A stretch of 64,000 nt of DNA from Nakamurella lactea DSM 19367 (GTDB lineage Bacteria > Actinomycetota > Actinomycetes > Mycobacteriales > Nakamurellaceae). The translations under genes were made by a program, and so were the position numbers. The notes beneath the pieces were generated by a model. It worked only from the letters and a program-made list of their open reading frames with translations, did no database searches and was not told where the DNA came from. Position 1 is the stretch's first letter. Each line of letters opens with the position of its first letter. The stretch covers positions 310,001 to 374,000 of the forward strand of contig NZ_AUFT01000007.1 in the NCBI RefSeq assembly GCF_000426645.1, given 5' to 3'. Below, piece by piece: positions 33,632 through 42,553 of the stretch.

Positions 33632-33637
33632 AGTATA
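33632..33637 (-). promoter_or_regulatory. -10 box TATACT for a leaderless GNAT transcript
   Basis: TATACT ends six bases before the GTG of the GNAT gene, so the predicted transcription start coincides with the start codon. No convincing -35 box is seen. Confidence 0.4.
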
Positions 33638-33802
33638 GGCAAGGGAACGGCCTCGGCGAACGACACGACGCTGAACAGCAAATCGGAGACTTGACCAAGC
33701 GTGACCCGGTCCCGCGCACCATTCCTCCAACTGGGGCTGGCAGAACCGGCCGACTCGTGAGACCGTAGAAATCCACCAACAATGGCCGCTCAGGAGGAAA
33801 AA

Positions 33803-35386
33803 ATGTCCCCTGCACTGGATCGCCGCCACTTTCTCGGCTTGACCGCCGCCGCCGCTGCCGGCGGCGCGTTCGCCGTCACCATCGGATCCCTGCCGGCTCC
33901 GGCCGAAGTCGGCGCGCCCGCCGGCGGTGATCCGAATCGGCCGAAGCGGCAGTTCCGGGCGATGTGGATCGCCTCCGTGGTCAACATCGACTGGCCGAGC
34001 CGGACCGGGCTGACGATCGAGCAGCAGCAGGCGGAGTTCGTCGGCTGGCTGGATCTGGCCGAGCAGCTCAACCTCAACGCCGTCATCTCCCAGGTTCGGC
34101 CGACCGCCGACGCGTTCTGGCCCTCCCCCTACGAGCCGTGGTCGCAGTGGATCACCGGTACCCAGGGCGCCGATCCCGGCTACGACCCGCTGGCCTTCCA
34201 GATCGCCGAGGCGCACCAGCGAAACCTGGAGTACCACGCCTGGTTCAACCCCTACCGGGTGTCCATGGGTACCGACCCGAACTCGCTGGTGCCGACGCAC
34301 CCGGCCAGGGTGCACCCGGACTGGGTGTTCCCCTACGGCGGCAAGCTGTACTACAACCCCGGGATCCCCGCCGTCCGAAAGTTCGTGCAGGACGCCATGT
34401 TCGACGCGGTGAGCCGCTACGACATCGACGGCGCCCACTTCGACGACTACTTCTATCCGTACCCGTCCGGCAGCACCCCACTGCCCGACCAGGACACCTT
34501 CGCCACCTACGGGCACGGCTTCGACGACATCGGGGACTGGCGGCGGGACAACGTGAATCGGCTGGTCTCCGAGTTCCACGACCGGGTCGGCCGGGCCAAG
34601 CCGTGGGTGAAGTTCGGCATCAGCCCGTTCGGTATCTGGGCCAACAGGTCTGCCGAGCACCCGGACGGCTCGGACACCGGTGGGACGCAGTCGTACAACG
34701 CCATCTACGCCGACACCCGCCGCTGGGTGAAGCAGGGCTGGGTCGATTACCTGAACCCGCAGATCTATTGGCAGGTAGGGCTTGCGGTGGCCGACTACGC
34801 CAAGCTGGTGCCGTGGTGGGCGGACGTGGCGGACGGCACCGACGTGGCGCTGTACATCGGCCAGGCGACCTACAAGGAGACCAGTGGGGTGTTCGGTCCG
34901 GACGAACTGGCCACCCATCTCACCTTCAACCAGGATTACCCGCAGGTCGACGGTGACGTGTTCTTCAGTGCTAAGGACGTCCGCGCCGACGCCCAGGGTT
35001 CGACGTCAGCCATGGTCGCTGAGCACTACACCCGTCCGGCGATCGTCCCGGTGATCGAGCACCTGGGCGGGAAGGCGCCGCGGCCCCCGGTGGCGCCGTC
35101 CGCGCGCCGGGAAGCCGGCGGGGTCCGGCTCGGCTGGGTGTCGCCGGGGGCGACCCCGCGCTCCGGTGACGCCACCTCCTATGCGATCTGGCGGCTGCCC
35201 GGCCGGGTCGTGCCCACCGACTTCGTCGACGCCGCACACCTGCTGGCGACGGTCCGGCGGACCGGTCGCGGCCGGCAGAGCTACCTGGACACCACCGCCG
35301 ACCCGGGCGAGCACTACACCTACGTGGTCACCGCGCTGGACCGGTTGTGGCACGAGAGCCCGCGGTCGGTGGCGCTGCGGGTCTGA
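33803..35386 (+). CDS. Exported GHL10-type glycosyl hydrolase-like protein (DUF187 family)
   Basis: The 527-residue protein starts with a Tat-like signal (LDRRHFLGLTAAAAAGGAFA). A GHL10 barrel follows: FRAMWIASVVNIDWPSR, NAVISQVRPTADAFWPSPYE, EYHAWFNPYRVSM, YDIDGAHFDDYFYPYP, KPWVKFGISPFGIWANRS, WVDYLNPQIYWQVG. The C-terminal 110 residues form a fibronectin-III-like module. Related proteins are probable glycosidases acting on cell-wall or extracellular polysaccharide. ATG at 33803 has a strong AGGAGG site. The gene stands alone between a divergent GNAT gene and a hairpin element. Confidence 0.88.
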   Translation: MSPALDRRHFLGLTAAAAAGGAFAVTIGSLPAPAEVGAPAGGDPNRPKRQFRAMWIASVVNIDWPSRTGLTIEQQQAEFVGWLDLAEQLNLNAVISQVRPTADAFWPSPYEPWSQWITGTQGADPGYDPLAFQIAEAHQRNLEYHAWFNPYRVSMGTDPNSLVPTHPARVHPDWVFPYGGKLYYNPGIPAVRKFVQDAMFDAVSRYDIDGAHFDDYFYPYPSGSTPLPDQDTFATYGHGFDDIGDWRRDNVNRLVSEFHDRVGRAKPWVKFGISPFGIWANRSAEHPDGSDTGGTQSYNAIYADTRRWVKQGWVDYLNPQIYWQVGLAVADYAKLVPWWADVADGTDVALYIGQATYKETSGVFGPDELATHLTFNQDYPQVDGDVFFSAKDVRADAQGSTSAMVAEHYTRPAIVPVIEHLGGKAPRPPVAPSARREAGGVRLGWVSPGATPRSGDATSYAIWRLPGRVVPTDFVDAAHLLATVRRTGRGRQSYLDTTADPGEHYTYVVTALDRLWHESPRSVALRV

Positions 35387-35410
35387 GTCGTGGTTCCCGG
35401 CCCGGGGTTG

Positions 35411-35484
35411 ACCCGATCCGGCCTCAACTTTCCGGTCGCCGCAGGTTGGCCTGGACGGATGCAGAAGTTGAGGCCCGATCGGGC
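35411..35484. repeat. 74-base hairpin element, copy 1
   Basis: The left arm CCCGATCCGGCCTCAACTT and right arm AAGTTGAGGCCCGATCGGG pair over 18 of 19 bases around a 34-base loop. It shares arms, loop length and much of the loop with the element at 43316-43389. It lies between convergent genes (GHL10 and HMG-CoA lyase). The rest of the 35387-35555 gap holds nothing else. Confidence 0.85.
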
Positions 35485-35555
35485 CGAGCCGTGCCGTGAT
35501 AGGCCCGGATCGGCACTGGTCGCCTGACCGTGGACGACTCGCCGGCGGCGAAAGA

Positions 35556-36473
35556 CTACTCCGTCGGCGGCGGGAACAGCCCGGCCCGGCCGAGCAGGGC
35601 GGGCGTCGGCGCACCCAGCTGTTCGCCGACCCAGCGGGAGATGTCGGTGAGCGCGGCGAGGTCCAGGCCGCTGTCGAAACCCTGACGGTGTAACAAGTAT
35701 CCGACATCCTCGGTGGCGACGTTGCCGGTCGCTGCCGGCGCGAACGGGCAGCCGCCGATGCCACCGACGCTGGCATCGATCGCCGTCGGCCCGGCGTCAA
35801 CGGCCGCCTGCACGTTGGCGTACCCGGTGTTGCGGGTGTTGTGGAAGTGCCAGCGCAGCGGGACGCCGGGGCAGGCCGCGGTCGCGACGTCGGCCAGCGT
35901 CCGGACCTGCGCGGGCACCCCGACGCCGATGGTGTCGGCGATCGCGAGCTCGTCCGGCTGGATGTCTGCCACCCGTTCGGCAATGGCCAGCACCCGTTCG
36001 GCCGGCACCTCGCCCTCGAAGGGGCACCCGAAGGCCGCGGCGAGCGTCACCGTGATGCGGGCGCCGTTGCTGTGCGCGCGGTCCGCGACACGCTGCGCGG
36101 TCGCGATCATCTCGTCGATGCCGGCGTTCTGATTGCGCCGGCCGAACGTCTCGGAACAGACCACCACGACGTTGATCTCGTCCATGCCGGCCGCCAGCGC
36201 CCGGTCCAGGCCCCGATCGTTCAACGCCAGCGCACTGAAGGTGACGCCGTCGGCCCTTGGCAGTCCGGCCGCGACCTGTTCGGCGTCGGCCATCTGCGGA
36301 ACCAGCCGGGGATGCACGAAGCTGGTGGCCTCGATGCGTCTGGCGCCGGCGCCGATCAGCGCCGAGATCAGCTGAAGTTTTGTCTCGGTCGACAGGATCG
36401 CGGCCTCGTTCTGCAGGCCGTCGCGCGGCGAGACCTCGACGATCTCCGGCCCGATGCGGGTCTGCGCAGCCAT
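35556..36473 (-). CDS. Hydroxymethylglutaryl-CoA lyase family protein
   Basis: The 305-residue TIM-barrel protein has EVSPRDGLQNEA (catalytic Arg/Asp), RRIEATSFVHPRLVPQMADA, WHFHNTRNTGYANV (metal-binding His-x-His) and the signature SVGGIGGCPFAPAATGN with the loop Cys. It would cleave HMG-CoA or a related 3-hydroxy-3-methyl acyl-CoA to acetyl-CoA or pyruvate plus a keto acid. The ATG at 36473 begins the family N-terminus. It is divergent from a GntR regulator and a CoA-transferase operon, which could make its acyl-CoA substrate; one GntR palindrome lies 26 bases upstream. Confidence 0.92.
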   Translation of the reverse strand: MAAQTRIGPEIVEVSPRDGLQNEAAILSTETKLQLISALIGAGARRIEATSFVHPRLVPQMADAEQVAAGLPRADGVTFSALALNDRGLDRALAAGMDEINVVVVCSETFGRRNQNAGIDEMIATAQRVADRAHSNGARITVTLAAAFGCPFEGEVPAERVLAIAERVADIQPDELAIADTIGVGVPAQVRTLADVATAACPGVPLRWHFHNTRNTGYANVQAAVDAGPTAIDASVGGIGGCPFAPAATGNVATEDVGYLLHRQGFDSGLDLAALTDISRWVGEQLGAPTPALLGRAGLFPPPTE

Positions 36474-36498
36474 CCGTTCAATGTATCGCCGCGCCGAG

Positions 36499-36510
36499 AT
36501 TGCATGCAAT
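36499..36510. promoter_or_regulatory. ATTGCATGCAAT operator, HMG-CoA-lyase side
   Basis: A perfect 12-base palindrome lies 26 bases upstream of the lyase start codon. The same sequence recurs 64 bases away next to the GntR gene. Confidence 0.7.
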
Positions 36511-36562
36511 AGCCGGAGATCGTTGCCGGCCATCCCTTGTGTATCCGCGAACCGTGTGCCAG

Positions 36563-36574
36563 ATTGCATGCAAT
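36563..36574. promoter_or_regulatory. ATTGCATGCAAT operator, GntR side
   Basis: An identical perfect palindrome lies 68 bases upstream of the GntR GTG. Two copies in one 168-base divergent region strongly suggest the binding sites of the adjacent FCD regulator. Confidence 0.7.
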
Positions 36575-36641
36575 CGAGGAAGATGCCCGAAGTCTCCGTC
36601 AGCGCCCGTTCGCCACCGTCAGCCAATCGGGAAGGGTCACC

Positions 36642-37331
36642 GTGCCAGCAGAACAGCCAGCGGTCCGTGCGGTCGACCGCGTACTGGACGTGCTGCGTGG
36701 TCGGATGCTCGACGGCTCACTGGCCCCCGGCGACCACGTTGCGGAGGCCGAACTGGCCGAGGTGTTGGGAGTCAGCCGCACGCCGGTCCGCGAGGCCATC
36801 GGCCGGCTCAGCGCCGAAGGGCTGTTGGACCAACAACCGAACCGGGGAGCCAGGGTCGCGGTCTGGACGACCGAACAGCTCGCGGAGATCTTCGAACTCC
36901 GGTTGCAGCTGGAGTCGTACGCGGCGCGGCTGGCCGCCACCAACGCCACCGAGGACGCGATCGTCGCACTGGACGAGATGGCCGAGCGGATGGCGAAGAT
37001 CGGCCTGCCCGGCCAGGGTCAGGACATCGCCGAACTGCATCTGCTCAACCGCCGGTTCCACGACCTGCTGGTTGCCCAGGCGCACCGCCCGGCGCTGGCG
37101 GCGGCGCTCGCGACCGCCATTCACGCTGCGGTCATCCGACACAACTTCGAGATCTATGACGATGCATCGATGCTGCGCAGCCTGCAGCACCACCGGGAGA
37201 TCGTCGCCGCGCTGCGCGCCCGGGACCCGGACTGGACAGAGGCGGTGATGCGGGCCCACCTGTGCAATGCCCGCTCCACCTTGCTCGCCAGAAATGAACC
37301 ATTGATCGAACCCGAGGACGAGAACCGATGA
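36642..37331 (+). CDS. GntR-family regulator (FCD type)
   Basis: The 229-residue protein has a winged helix (VLDVLRGRMLDGSLAPGDHV, AEAELAEVLGVSRTPVREAI) and an FCD domain with LHLLNRRFHDLL and QHHREIVAALRARD contributing His/Asp metal ligands. GTG at 36642 has GGAAGGG upstream. Its stop overlaps the CoA-transferase start as ATGA, so it is the first gene of a GntR-CaiB-HyuA-HyuB-amidase operon and is probably autoregulated through the twin palindromes. Confidence 0.92.
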   Translation: MPAEQPAVRAVDRVLDVLRGRMLDGSLAPGDHVAEAELAEVLGVSRTPVREAIGRLSAEGLLDQQPNRGARVAVWTTEQLAEIFELRLQLESYAARLAATNATEDAIVALDEMAERMAKIGLPGQGQDIAELHLLNRRFHDLLVAQAHRPALAAALATAIHAAVIRHNFEIYDDASMLRSLQHHREIVAALRARDPDWTEAVMRAHLCNARSTLLARNEPLIEPEDENR

Positions 37332-38542
37332 CCGAGCCGACCCCCGACGACGCCCTGCCGCTCGGCGACCTGCGAGTCGTCGAGCTCGGGCAGCTGCTGG
37401 CCGGCCCGTTCTGCGGCCAGCTGTTGGGCGACTTCGGCGCCGACGTGATCAAGGTGGAGGATCCGGGCCGCGGCGACCCGATGCGGCAGTGGGGCCGGGA
37501 GAAGCCGTACGGCAAGTCGCTCTGGTGGCCGGTGGTGGCCCGGAACAAGAGGTCGGTGACGGCAAACCTGCGCGATGAACAGGGCCAGAAACTGGTGCGG
37601 CAGTTGATCGACCGGGCGGACGTGCTGGTCGAGAACTTTCGGCCGGGCACCCTGGAGCGGTGGGGGATGGCGCCCGAGCAGCTCTGGCAGACCAACCCGC
37701 GGCTGGTGATCACCAGGGTCACCGGCTACGGCCAGACCGGCCCGTACGCCGAGCGCGCCGGCTACGGGTCCATCGGCGAGGCGATGGGCGGGATCCGTTA
37801 CGTCACCGGCGATCCGGAGCGCCCGCCGTCGCGGGCGGGCATCTCGTTGGGCGATTCACTGGCCGCCACCTTCGCGTGCCTCGGCACCATGGTGGCGCTG
37901 CACCAGCGGGAGCGCAGCGGGCGCGGACAGGTGGTCGACTCGGCAATCTACGAGGCGGTCCTGGGCATGATGGAGTCGCTGCTGCCGGAATGGGACGTCG
38001 CCGGTTACCAGCGGGAGCGGACCGGCGCGACCCTGCCGAACGTGGCGCCCAGCAACGTGTATCCCACTGCTGACGGACAACTCGTGCTGATCGCCGCCAA
38101 CCAGGACACCGTGTTCGCCCGGTTGGCCGCGGTGATGGGCCAACCGGAGCTGGCGCAGGACCCGCGGTACGCAACCCACGGCGCCCGCGGCGCTTCGATG
38201 GAAGAGCTCGACGGGCTAATCGCCGAGTGGACGGCCACCCAGGATGCCGAACCGCTGCTGACGGTGCTGCATACCGGCGGCGTCCCGGCCGGCCGGATCT
38301 TCTCCGCACGGGAGATGTTCGCCGACCCGCACTTCGCCGCCCGGGAGGCGATCGTCCGGGTTGCCCACCCCGAGTTCGGTTCGCTCGCCATGCCCAACGT
38401 CTTTCCGCGGCTGAGCCGGACACCGGGCGCGGTCCGGCACACCGGACCCGAACTCGGCGAGCACAACGACGAGGTCTACGGCCGGCTGCTGGGGATCGAC
38501 GAGGCCGCCTTGTCCGCCCTCAAGGAACGCAAGGTGATCTGA
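37328..38542 (+). CDS. Family III CoA transferase (CaiB/BaiF type)
   Basis: The 404-residue protein has the family pattern LRVVELGQLLAGPFCGQLLG, GADVIKVEDPGRGDPMR, RNKRSVTANLRDEQG, DVLVENFRPGTLERWG and the substrate region GYGSIGEAMGGIRYVTGDPE. It moves CoA between carboxylic acids, for example from succinyl-CoA to a substrate acid. With the divergent lyase it implies an acyl-CoA intermediate that is finally cleaved. It overlaps the GntR gene by four bases. Confidence 0.93.
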   Translation: MTEPTPDDALPLGDLRVVELGQLLAGPFCGQLLGDFGADVIKVEDPGRGDPMRQWGREKPYGKSLWWPVVARNKRSVTANLRDEQGQKLVRQLIDRADVLVENFRPGTLERWGMAPEQLWQTNPRLVITRVTGYGQTGPYAERAGYGSIGEAMGGIRYVTGDPERPPSRAGISLGDSLAATFACLGTMVALHQRERSGRGQVVDSAIYEAVLGMMESLLPEWDVAGYQRERTGATLPNVAPSNVYPTADGQLVLIAANQDTVFARLAAVMGQPELAQDPRYATHGARGASMEELDGLIAEWTATQDAEPLLTVLHTGGVPAGRIFSAREMFADPHFAAREAIVRVAHPEFGSLAMPNVFPRLSRTPGAVRHTGPELGEHNDEVYGRLLGIDEAALSALKERKVI

Positions 38543-38615
38543 CCCCGGAGTACCAGTTCCACCCACAGGGCGGAGCACCGCCCGCCGATCGCGGCAATGC
38601 CGCAAGGAGGTTGCG

Positions 38616-40676
38616 ATGAGCTATCGACTCGGAGTGGACGTCGGTGGCACCTTCACCGACGTGCTGTTGGTCGATGCCGATTCGGGCCAGACGTGGCGGG
38701 CGAAAACGTCCTCGACGCCGGCCGATCAGTCGATCGGGGTGCTGGCCGGAATCCGCCAGGTCTGTGAGCGGGCCGGCGCCCCGTTGGACGGCATCACCGA
38801 AGTCCTGCACGGCACAACCGTTGCCACCAACGCGATCCTGGAGGGCAAGGGCACCACGGTCGGCCTGGTGACCACCAGCGGATTTCGCCAGGTGCTACAG
38901 ATCGCCCGCTCCTTCGTGCCCGGCGGTCTCGCGGGCTGGATCATCTGGCCGAAGCCCGAGCCGCTGGCCGCCCTGGAGAACACCGTCGAGGTGACCGAAC
39001 GGATCGCCACCGATGGCGCGGTGGTGACCGAACTCGACGAGGATGACGTCCGCCGGGCGCTCGGTCGGCTGGCCGACCGCGGCATCAAATCGCTGGCGGT
39101 GTCGCTGATCAATGCGTTCGCCAACGGCGCCCACGAGCAACGCATCGCGGCCATTGCCGCCGAGTTGCTCCCCGGCGTGCCGGTGTCGCTGTCCTCGCAG
39201 GTATCGCCGGAGTTGCGGGAGTACGAGCGCACCATTACCACGGTGGCCAACGGCTACGTCCGACCGCAGGTCGCCAGGTACGTCTCGAATCTGTCCCGGG
39301 AACTGGTCGGGGCCGGGATCGACGGAAAGCTGTCGATCCTGCGCAGCGACGGCGGTACGGCCAACGCCCAGGCGGCCGCTGACTCGCCGGTCAACATGCT
39401 GATGTCCGGTCCGGCCGGTGGGGTGACCGGCGCGGTCTGGGTGGCCGAACAGTGCGGAGTGTCCGACCTGATCACCTTCGACATGGGCGGTACCTCCACC
39501 GATATCGCTCTGGTGCAAGGGCTCAAGCCGCGCATCGGCCGGGAGACGAAGGTCGGCGACCTTGCCGTCCGCGCGACGTCGATCGACGTCCGCACGGTGG
39601 GTGCGGGCGGTGGCTCGATCGCGCACGTGCCGGAGCTGACGAAGGCCTTGCGGGTCGGACCGCAGTCCGCCGGCGCGGATCCGGGCCCGGCGGCCTACGC
39701 GAGGGGCGGCACCGATCCCACCGTCACCGACGCCAACCTGGTGCTCGGCTACCTGCCCACCGAACTCGCCGGCGGCGAGATCACCCTGGACGTCGACGCC
39801 GCCCGACGCGCGGTCCAGACCGTCGCCGACGCCATGGATCTGCCGGACACCGACGCCGCCGCCGCCGGAATCATCGATATCGTCAACGAGAACATGCTCG
39901 GCGGCCTGCGGCTGGTCAGCGTCCAGCAGGGCTTCGATCCGCGTGACTTCGCGCTCGTCGCCTTCGGCGGAGCGGGGCCCTTGCACGCCAACGCATTGGG
40001 GCGGTTGACCGGGGCATGGCCGGTCATCATCCCGCCCTCTCCCGGGGTGCTGTGCGCCCTGGGCGATGCCACCACGTCAGCCAGGGACGAGTCGGCGCGC
40101 ACGGTGCTGCGCCGGGTCGGCGAGCTGACCGCTGCGGAACTGGCCGGCACCCTGACCGAGCTCGCCGGCGACGCCGGCCGCCGACTCGCCGAGCAGGGCG
40201 TGACCGGCCCGACGGTGCACTACGAACTCGACGTCCGCTATCACGGCCAGGGGTTCGAGGTCCCGGTAGCGGTCGATCCGGGCTGGTTGAACGGGGCGTC
40301 GGACTCACTGCTGTCGAAGGTGACGGCGGCGTTCGACGCCGAACACCAGCGACTGTTCTCGTTCACCCTGGACACCGACCACGAGATCGTCAACGCGCGG
40401 GCCGCCGTCGTCGGGCCACGACCGGGCGTTGCCACCACCACCTTGGCCTCCGGCGACGGTGATCCGGCGGCCGCGCTGCTGCGCACGACGCAGATCGTGG
40501 CCGACCGGGAACGGGTGGAAGCCAGGGTCTACGACCGGCTGAAGCTACGTGCCGGCGACGTGATCCCCGGTCCGGCCGTCGTGACCGAGATGGACTCCAC
40601 CGCGCTGGTTCTGCCCGGCTACGCGGCGACCGTTCACCCCTCGGGCAGCCTGATGATCCGCCCAACGGAGGTCTGA
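38616..40676 (+). CDS. hyuA: Hydantoinase/oxoprolinase subunit A
   Basis: This 686-residue ASKHA-fold protein starts RLGVDVGGTFTDVLLVDADS and has LHGTTVATNAILEGKG, MSGPAGGVTGAVWVAEQCGV, DMGGTSTDIALVQG and RTVGAGGGSIAHV, the ATP-binding motifs of HyuA/OplA and acetone-carboxylase beta subunits. It phosphorylates the substrate amide or ketone so that the HyuB partner can hydrolyse or carboxylate it. A strong AAGGAGG site precedes the ATG. HyuB starts six bases after its stop. Confidence 0.95.
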   Translation: MSYRLGVDVGGTFTDVLLVDADSGQTWRAKTSSTPADQSIGVLAGIRQVCERAGAPLDGITEVLHGTTVATNAILEGKGTTVGLVTTSGFRQVLQIARSFVPGGLAGWIIWPKPEPLAALENTVEVTERIATDGAVVTELDEDDVRRALGRLADRGIKSLAVSLINAFANGAHEQRIAAIAAELLPGVPVSLSSQVSPELREYERTITTVANGYVRPQVARYVSNLSRELVGAGIDGKLSILRSDGGTANAQAAADSPVNMLMSGPAGGVTGAVWVAEQCGVSDLITFDMGGTSTDIALVQGLKPRIGRETKVGDLAVRATSIDVRTVGAGGGSIAHVPELTKALRVGPQSAGADPGPAAYARGGTDPTVTDANLVLGYLPTELAGGEITLDVDAARRAVQTVADAMDLPDTDAAAAGIIDIVNENMLGGLRLVSVQQGFDPRDFALVAFGGAGPLHANALGRLTGAWPVIIPPSPGVLCALGDATTSARDESARTVLRRVGELTAAELAGTLTELAGDAGRRLAEQGVTGPTVHYELDVRYHGQGFEVPVAVDPGWLNGASDSLLSKVTAAFDAEHQRLFSFTLDTDHEIVNARAAVVGPRPGVATTTLASGDGDPAAALLRTTQIVADRERVEARVYDRLKLRAGDVIPGPAVVTEMDSTALVLPGYAATVHPSGSLMIRPTEV

Positions 40677-40681
40677 CGAAC

Positions 40682-42553
40682 ATGGCAACCATCATCGAAG
40701 CGGCCCACGAGAGCCGGCACGTGGAGGTCGACCCGGTGACCGTCGACCTGATCGAGAACGGTCTGCGCAACGCGCGCTATGAGATGGACGAGGTGCTCTT
40801 CCGGACGGCGCTCTCGCCAGGGATCCGCGAACAGCACGACGAGTTCCCGCTGATCGGCACCCCCGACGGCAAGATGATCGTCGGCCAGTTCGGACTGTCG
40901 GTGCCGGACTTCCTGGCCAACTTCGACGGCGAGATCCGCGAAGGCGACGTCCTTTTGACCTCCGACCCGTACTCCTGCGGTGCGGCGATCAGCCACGCCA
41001 ACGACTGGCTGGTCGTGATGCCGATCTATCACGACGGGCGGCTGGTCGGCTGGGCGAGCATGTTCGGGCACATGACCGACGTCGGCGGAAAGACGCCGAG
41101 CTCCATGCCGACCGACGCGCGCACCATCTACGAAGAGGGCGTGGTGATCCCGCCGTTCAAGCTCTACGACCAGGGCCGGCTGGACGAGACGGCGCTGCGC
41201 ATCATCCTGAATCAGGTCCGCATGCCACTGTGGAACCGGGCAGACCTCAACGGACTGGTCGCCGCCTGCCGGACGGCAGGTCGACGGGTCAACGAGATGT
41301 GCGAACGATTCGGGGTCGACACCTACCTCAGCACGCTGGACTCGCTGCTGGACCGCAACTATCAGGCGATGAAGATTCTGCTGGCGGCGGTCTTCACCGA
41401 CGGCGAGACGATCTCGTTCACCGACTACGTCTGCGACGACGGCGTCGGGTACGGCCCGTACGAGTTGAAGATGTCGCTGACCCGGCACGGCGACAAGGTG
41501 CACATCGATCTAACCGGGTCGTCGCCGCAGGCGGTCGGGCCGGTCAACTACTTCATCAACGAGAACCTGCTGCGGATGTTCTTCGGCATCTACATGATCA
41601 CGGTGGCGGATCCGCAGATCCTGTGGAATGACGGCTACTACCCGCTGGTGGACGTGACGATCCCCGAGGACTCGTACTGGAAGCCGAGGTTCCCCGCGGC
41701 TCTGAATGCCCGAAACCACGGACTGGGCAGGCTGTTCGACCTGTTCGGCGGGTTGCTCGGGCAGACCAACCCCAGCCTGCTGAATGCGGCGGGATTCTCG
41801 TCATCCCCGCACTTCATGTTCTCCGGGCACTACACCAGCGGCGACCGCAAGGGCGAGTGGTTCCAGCTGTACTCGCTCGGTTTCGGAGGCATCCCGGGCC
41901 GGCCGATCGGAGACGGGCCGGACGGGTATTCGCTGTGGCCGAGCTTCATGAACATCCCCTGCGAATACCTGGAGTCGTACTACCCGATGCGGATCGAGCG
42001 CTGGGAGACCATCGCCGACACCGGTGGCGCCGGCCTGCACCGCGGTGGCAACGGCGTCGACGTCGCCTACCGCTTCCTGGAGCCGGGGACCATCGCCATC
42101 CACGACGACCGCTGGCTGACCTACCCGTGGGGCGTCAATGGAGGTGAACCCGGCGCCCGCGGGCGCAAATGGATCGAGCACGCCGACGGCTCGAAGACCG
42201 TGCTGCCCAGCAAGTGTCACAACGTTCCGGTCGCCGCCGGCGACCTGCTTCACTTCGACACCTGGGGTGGCGGCGGCTGGGGCGACCCGATCGCGCGGGA
42301 CCCGGAGTTGGTGGGACTCGAGGTGCTCCGCGGACTGGTCACCACCGACGGGGCGCGCCGTTATGGCGTGGTCTGCAGCGAAGCCGGAGAGGTCGACGCC
42401 GCGGCGACCGCCGAGCTGCGGGCGGCCATTGGCGCCGAGCGTCCCGCCGAGCTGCCGGTGTTCAACATGGGCCCGCCGCTGCAGGAGATTCTGGATCGCT
42501 GCGAGCAGGAGACCGGCCTCCCGGCGCCCAAGGCGCCGCAGCCGGCGCTGTAG
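40682..42553 (+). CDS. hyuB: Hydantoinase/oxoprolinase subunit B
   Basis: The 623-residue protein has HyuB motifs: FRTALSPGIREQHDEFPLIG, GDVLLTSDPYSCGAAISHAN, GHMTDVGGKTPSSMPTDART, and the C-terminal GGAGLHRGGNGVDVAYRF and DTWGGGGWGDPIARDPE. It forms the hydrolase or carboxylase half with HyuA. The family includes ATP-dependent N-methylhydantoinase, 5-oxoprolinase, caprolactamase and acetone carboxylase; the amidase gene that follows without a gap favours a hydantoin-like substrate. Confidence 0.94.
   Translation: MATIIEAAHESRHVEVDPVTVDLIENGLRNARYEMDEVLFRTALSPGIREQHDEFPLIGTPDGKMIVGQFGLSVPDFLANFDGEIREGDVLLTSDPYSCGAAISHANDWLVVMPIYHDGRLVGWASMFGHMTDVGGKTPSSMPTDARTIYEEGVVIPPFKLYDQGRLDETALRIILNQVRMPLWNRADLNGLVAACRTAGRRVNEMCERFGVDTYLSTLDSLLDRNYQAMKILLAAVFTDGETISFTDYVCDDGVGYGPYELKMSLTRHGDKVHIDLTGSSPQAVGPVNYFINENLLRMFFGIYMITVADPQILWNDGYYPLVDVTIPEDSYWKPRFPAALNARNHGLGRLFDLFGGLLGQTNPSLLNAAGFSSSPHFMFSGHYTSGDRKGEWFQLYSLGFGGIPGRPIGDGPDGYSLWPSFMNIPCEYLESYYPMRIERWETIADTGGAGLHRGGNGVDVAYRFLEPGTIAIHDDRWLTYPWGVNGGEPGARGRKWIEHADGSKTVLPSKCHNVPVAAGDLLHFDTWGGGGWGDPIARDPELVGLEVLRGLVTTDGARRYGVVCSEAGEVDAAATAELRAAIGAERPAELPVFNMGPPLQEILDRCEQETGLPAPKAPQPAL

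Noticed and set aside
33626-34918. N-terminal extension of the GNAT gene to over 600 residues
   Set aside because: The extension is antisense to the GHL10-type gene. The GNAT protein is complete from the GTG at 33625, next to a -10 box.
35556-36626. Extended start for the HMG-CoA-lyase-like gene at 36626
   Set aside because: The extra 51 residues have no family similarity and would run through both ATTGCATGCAAT operators. The ATG at 36473 fits the family N-terminus.
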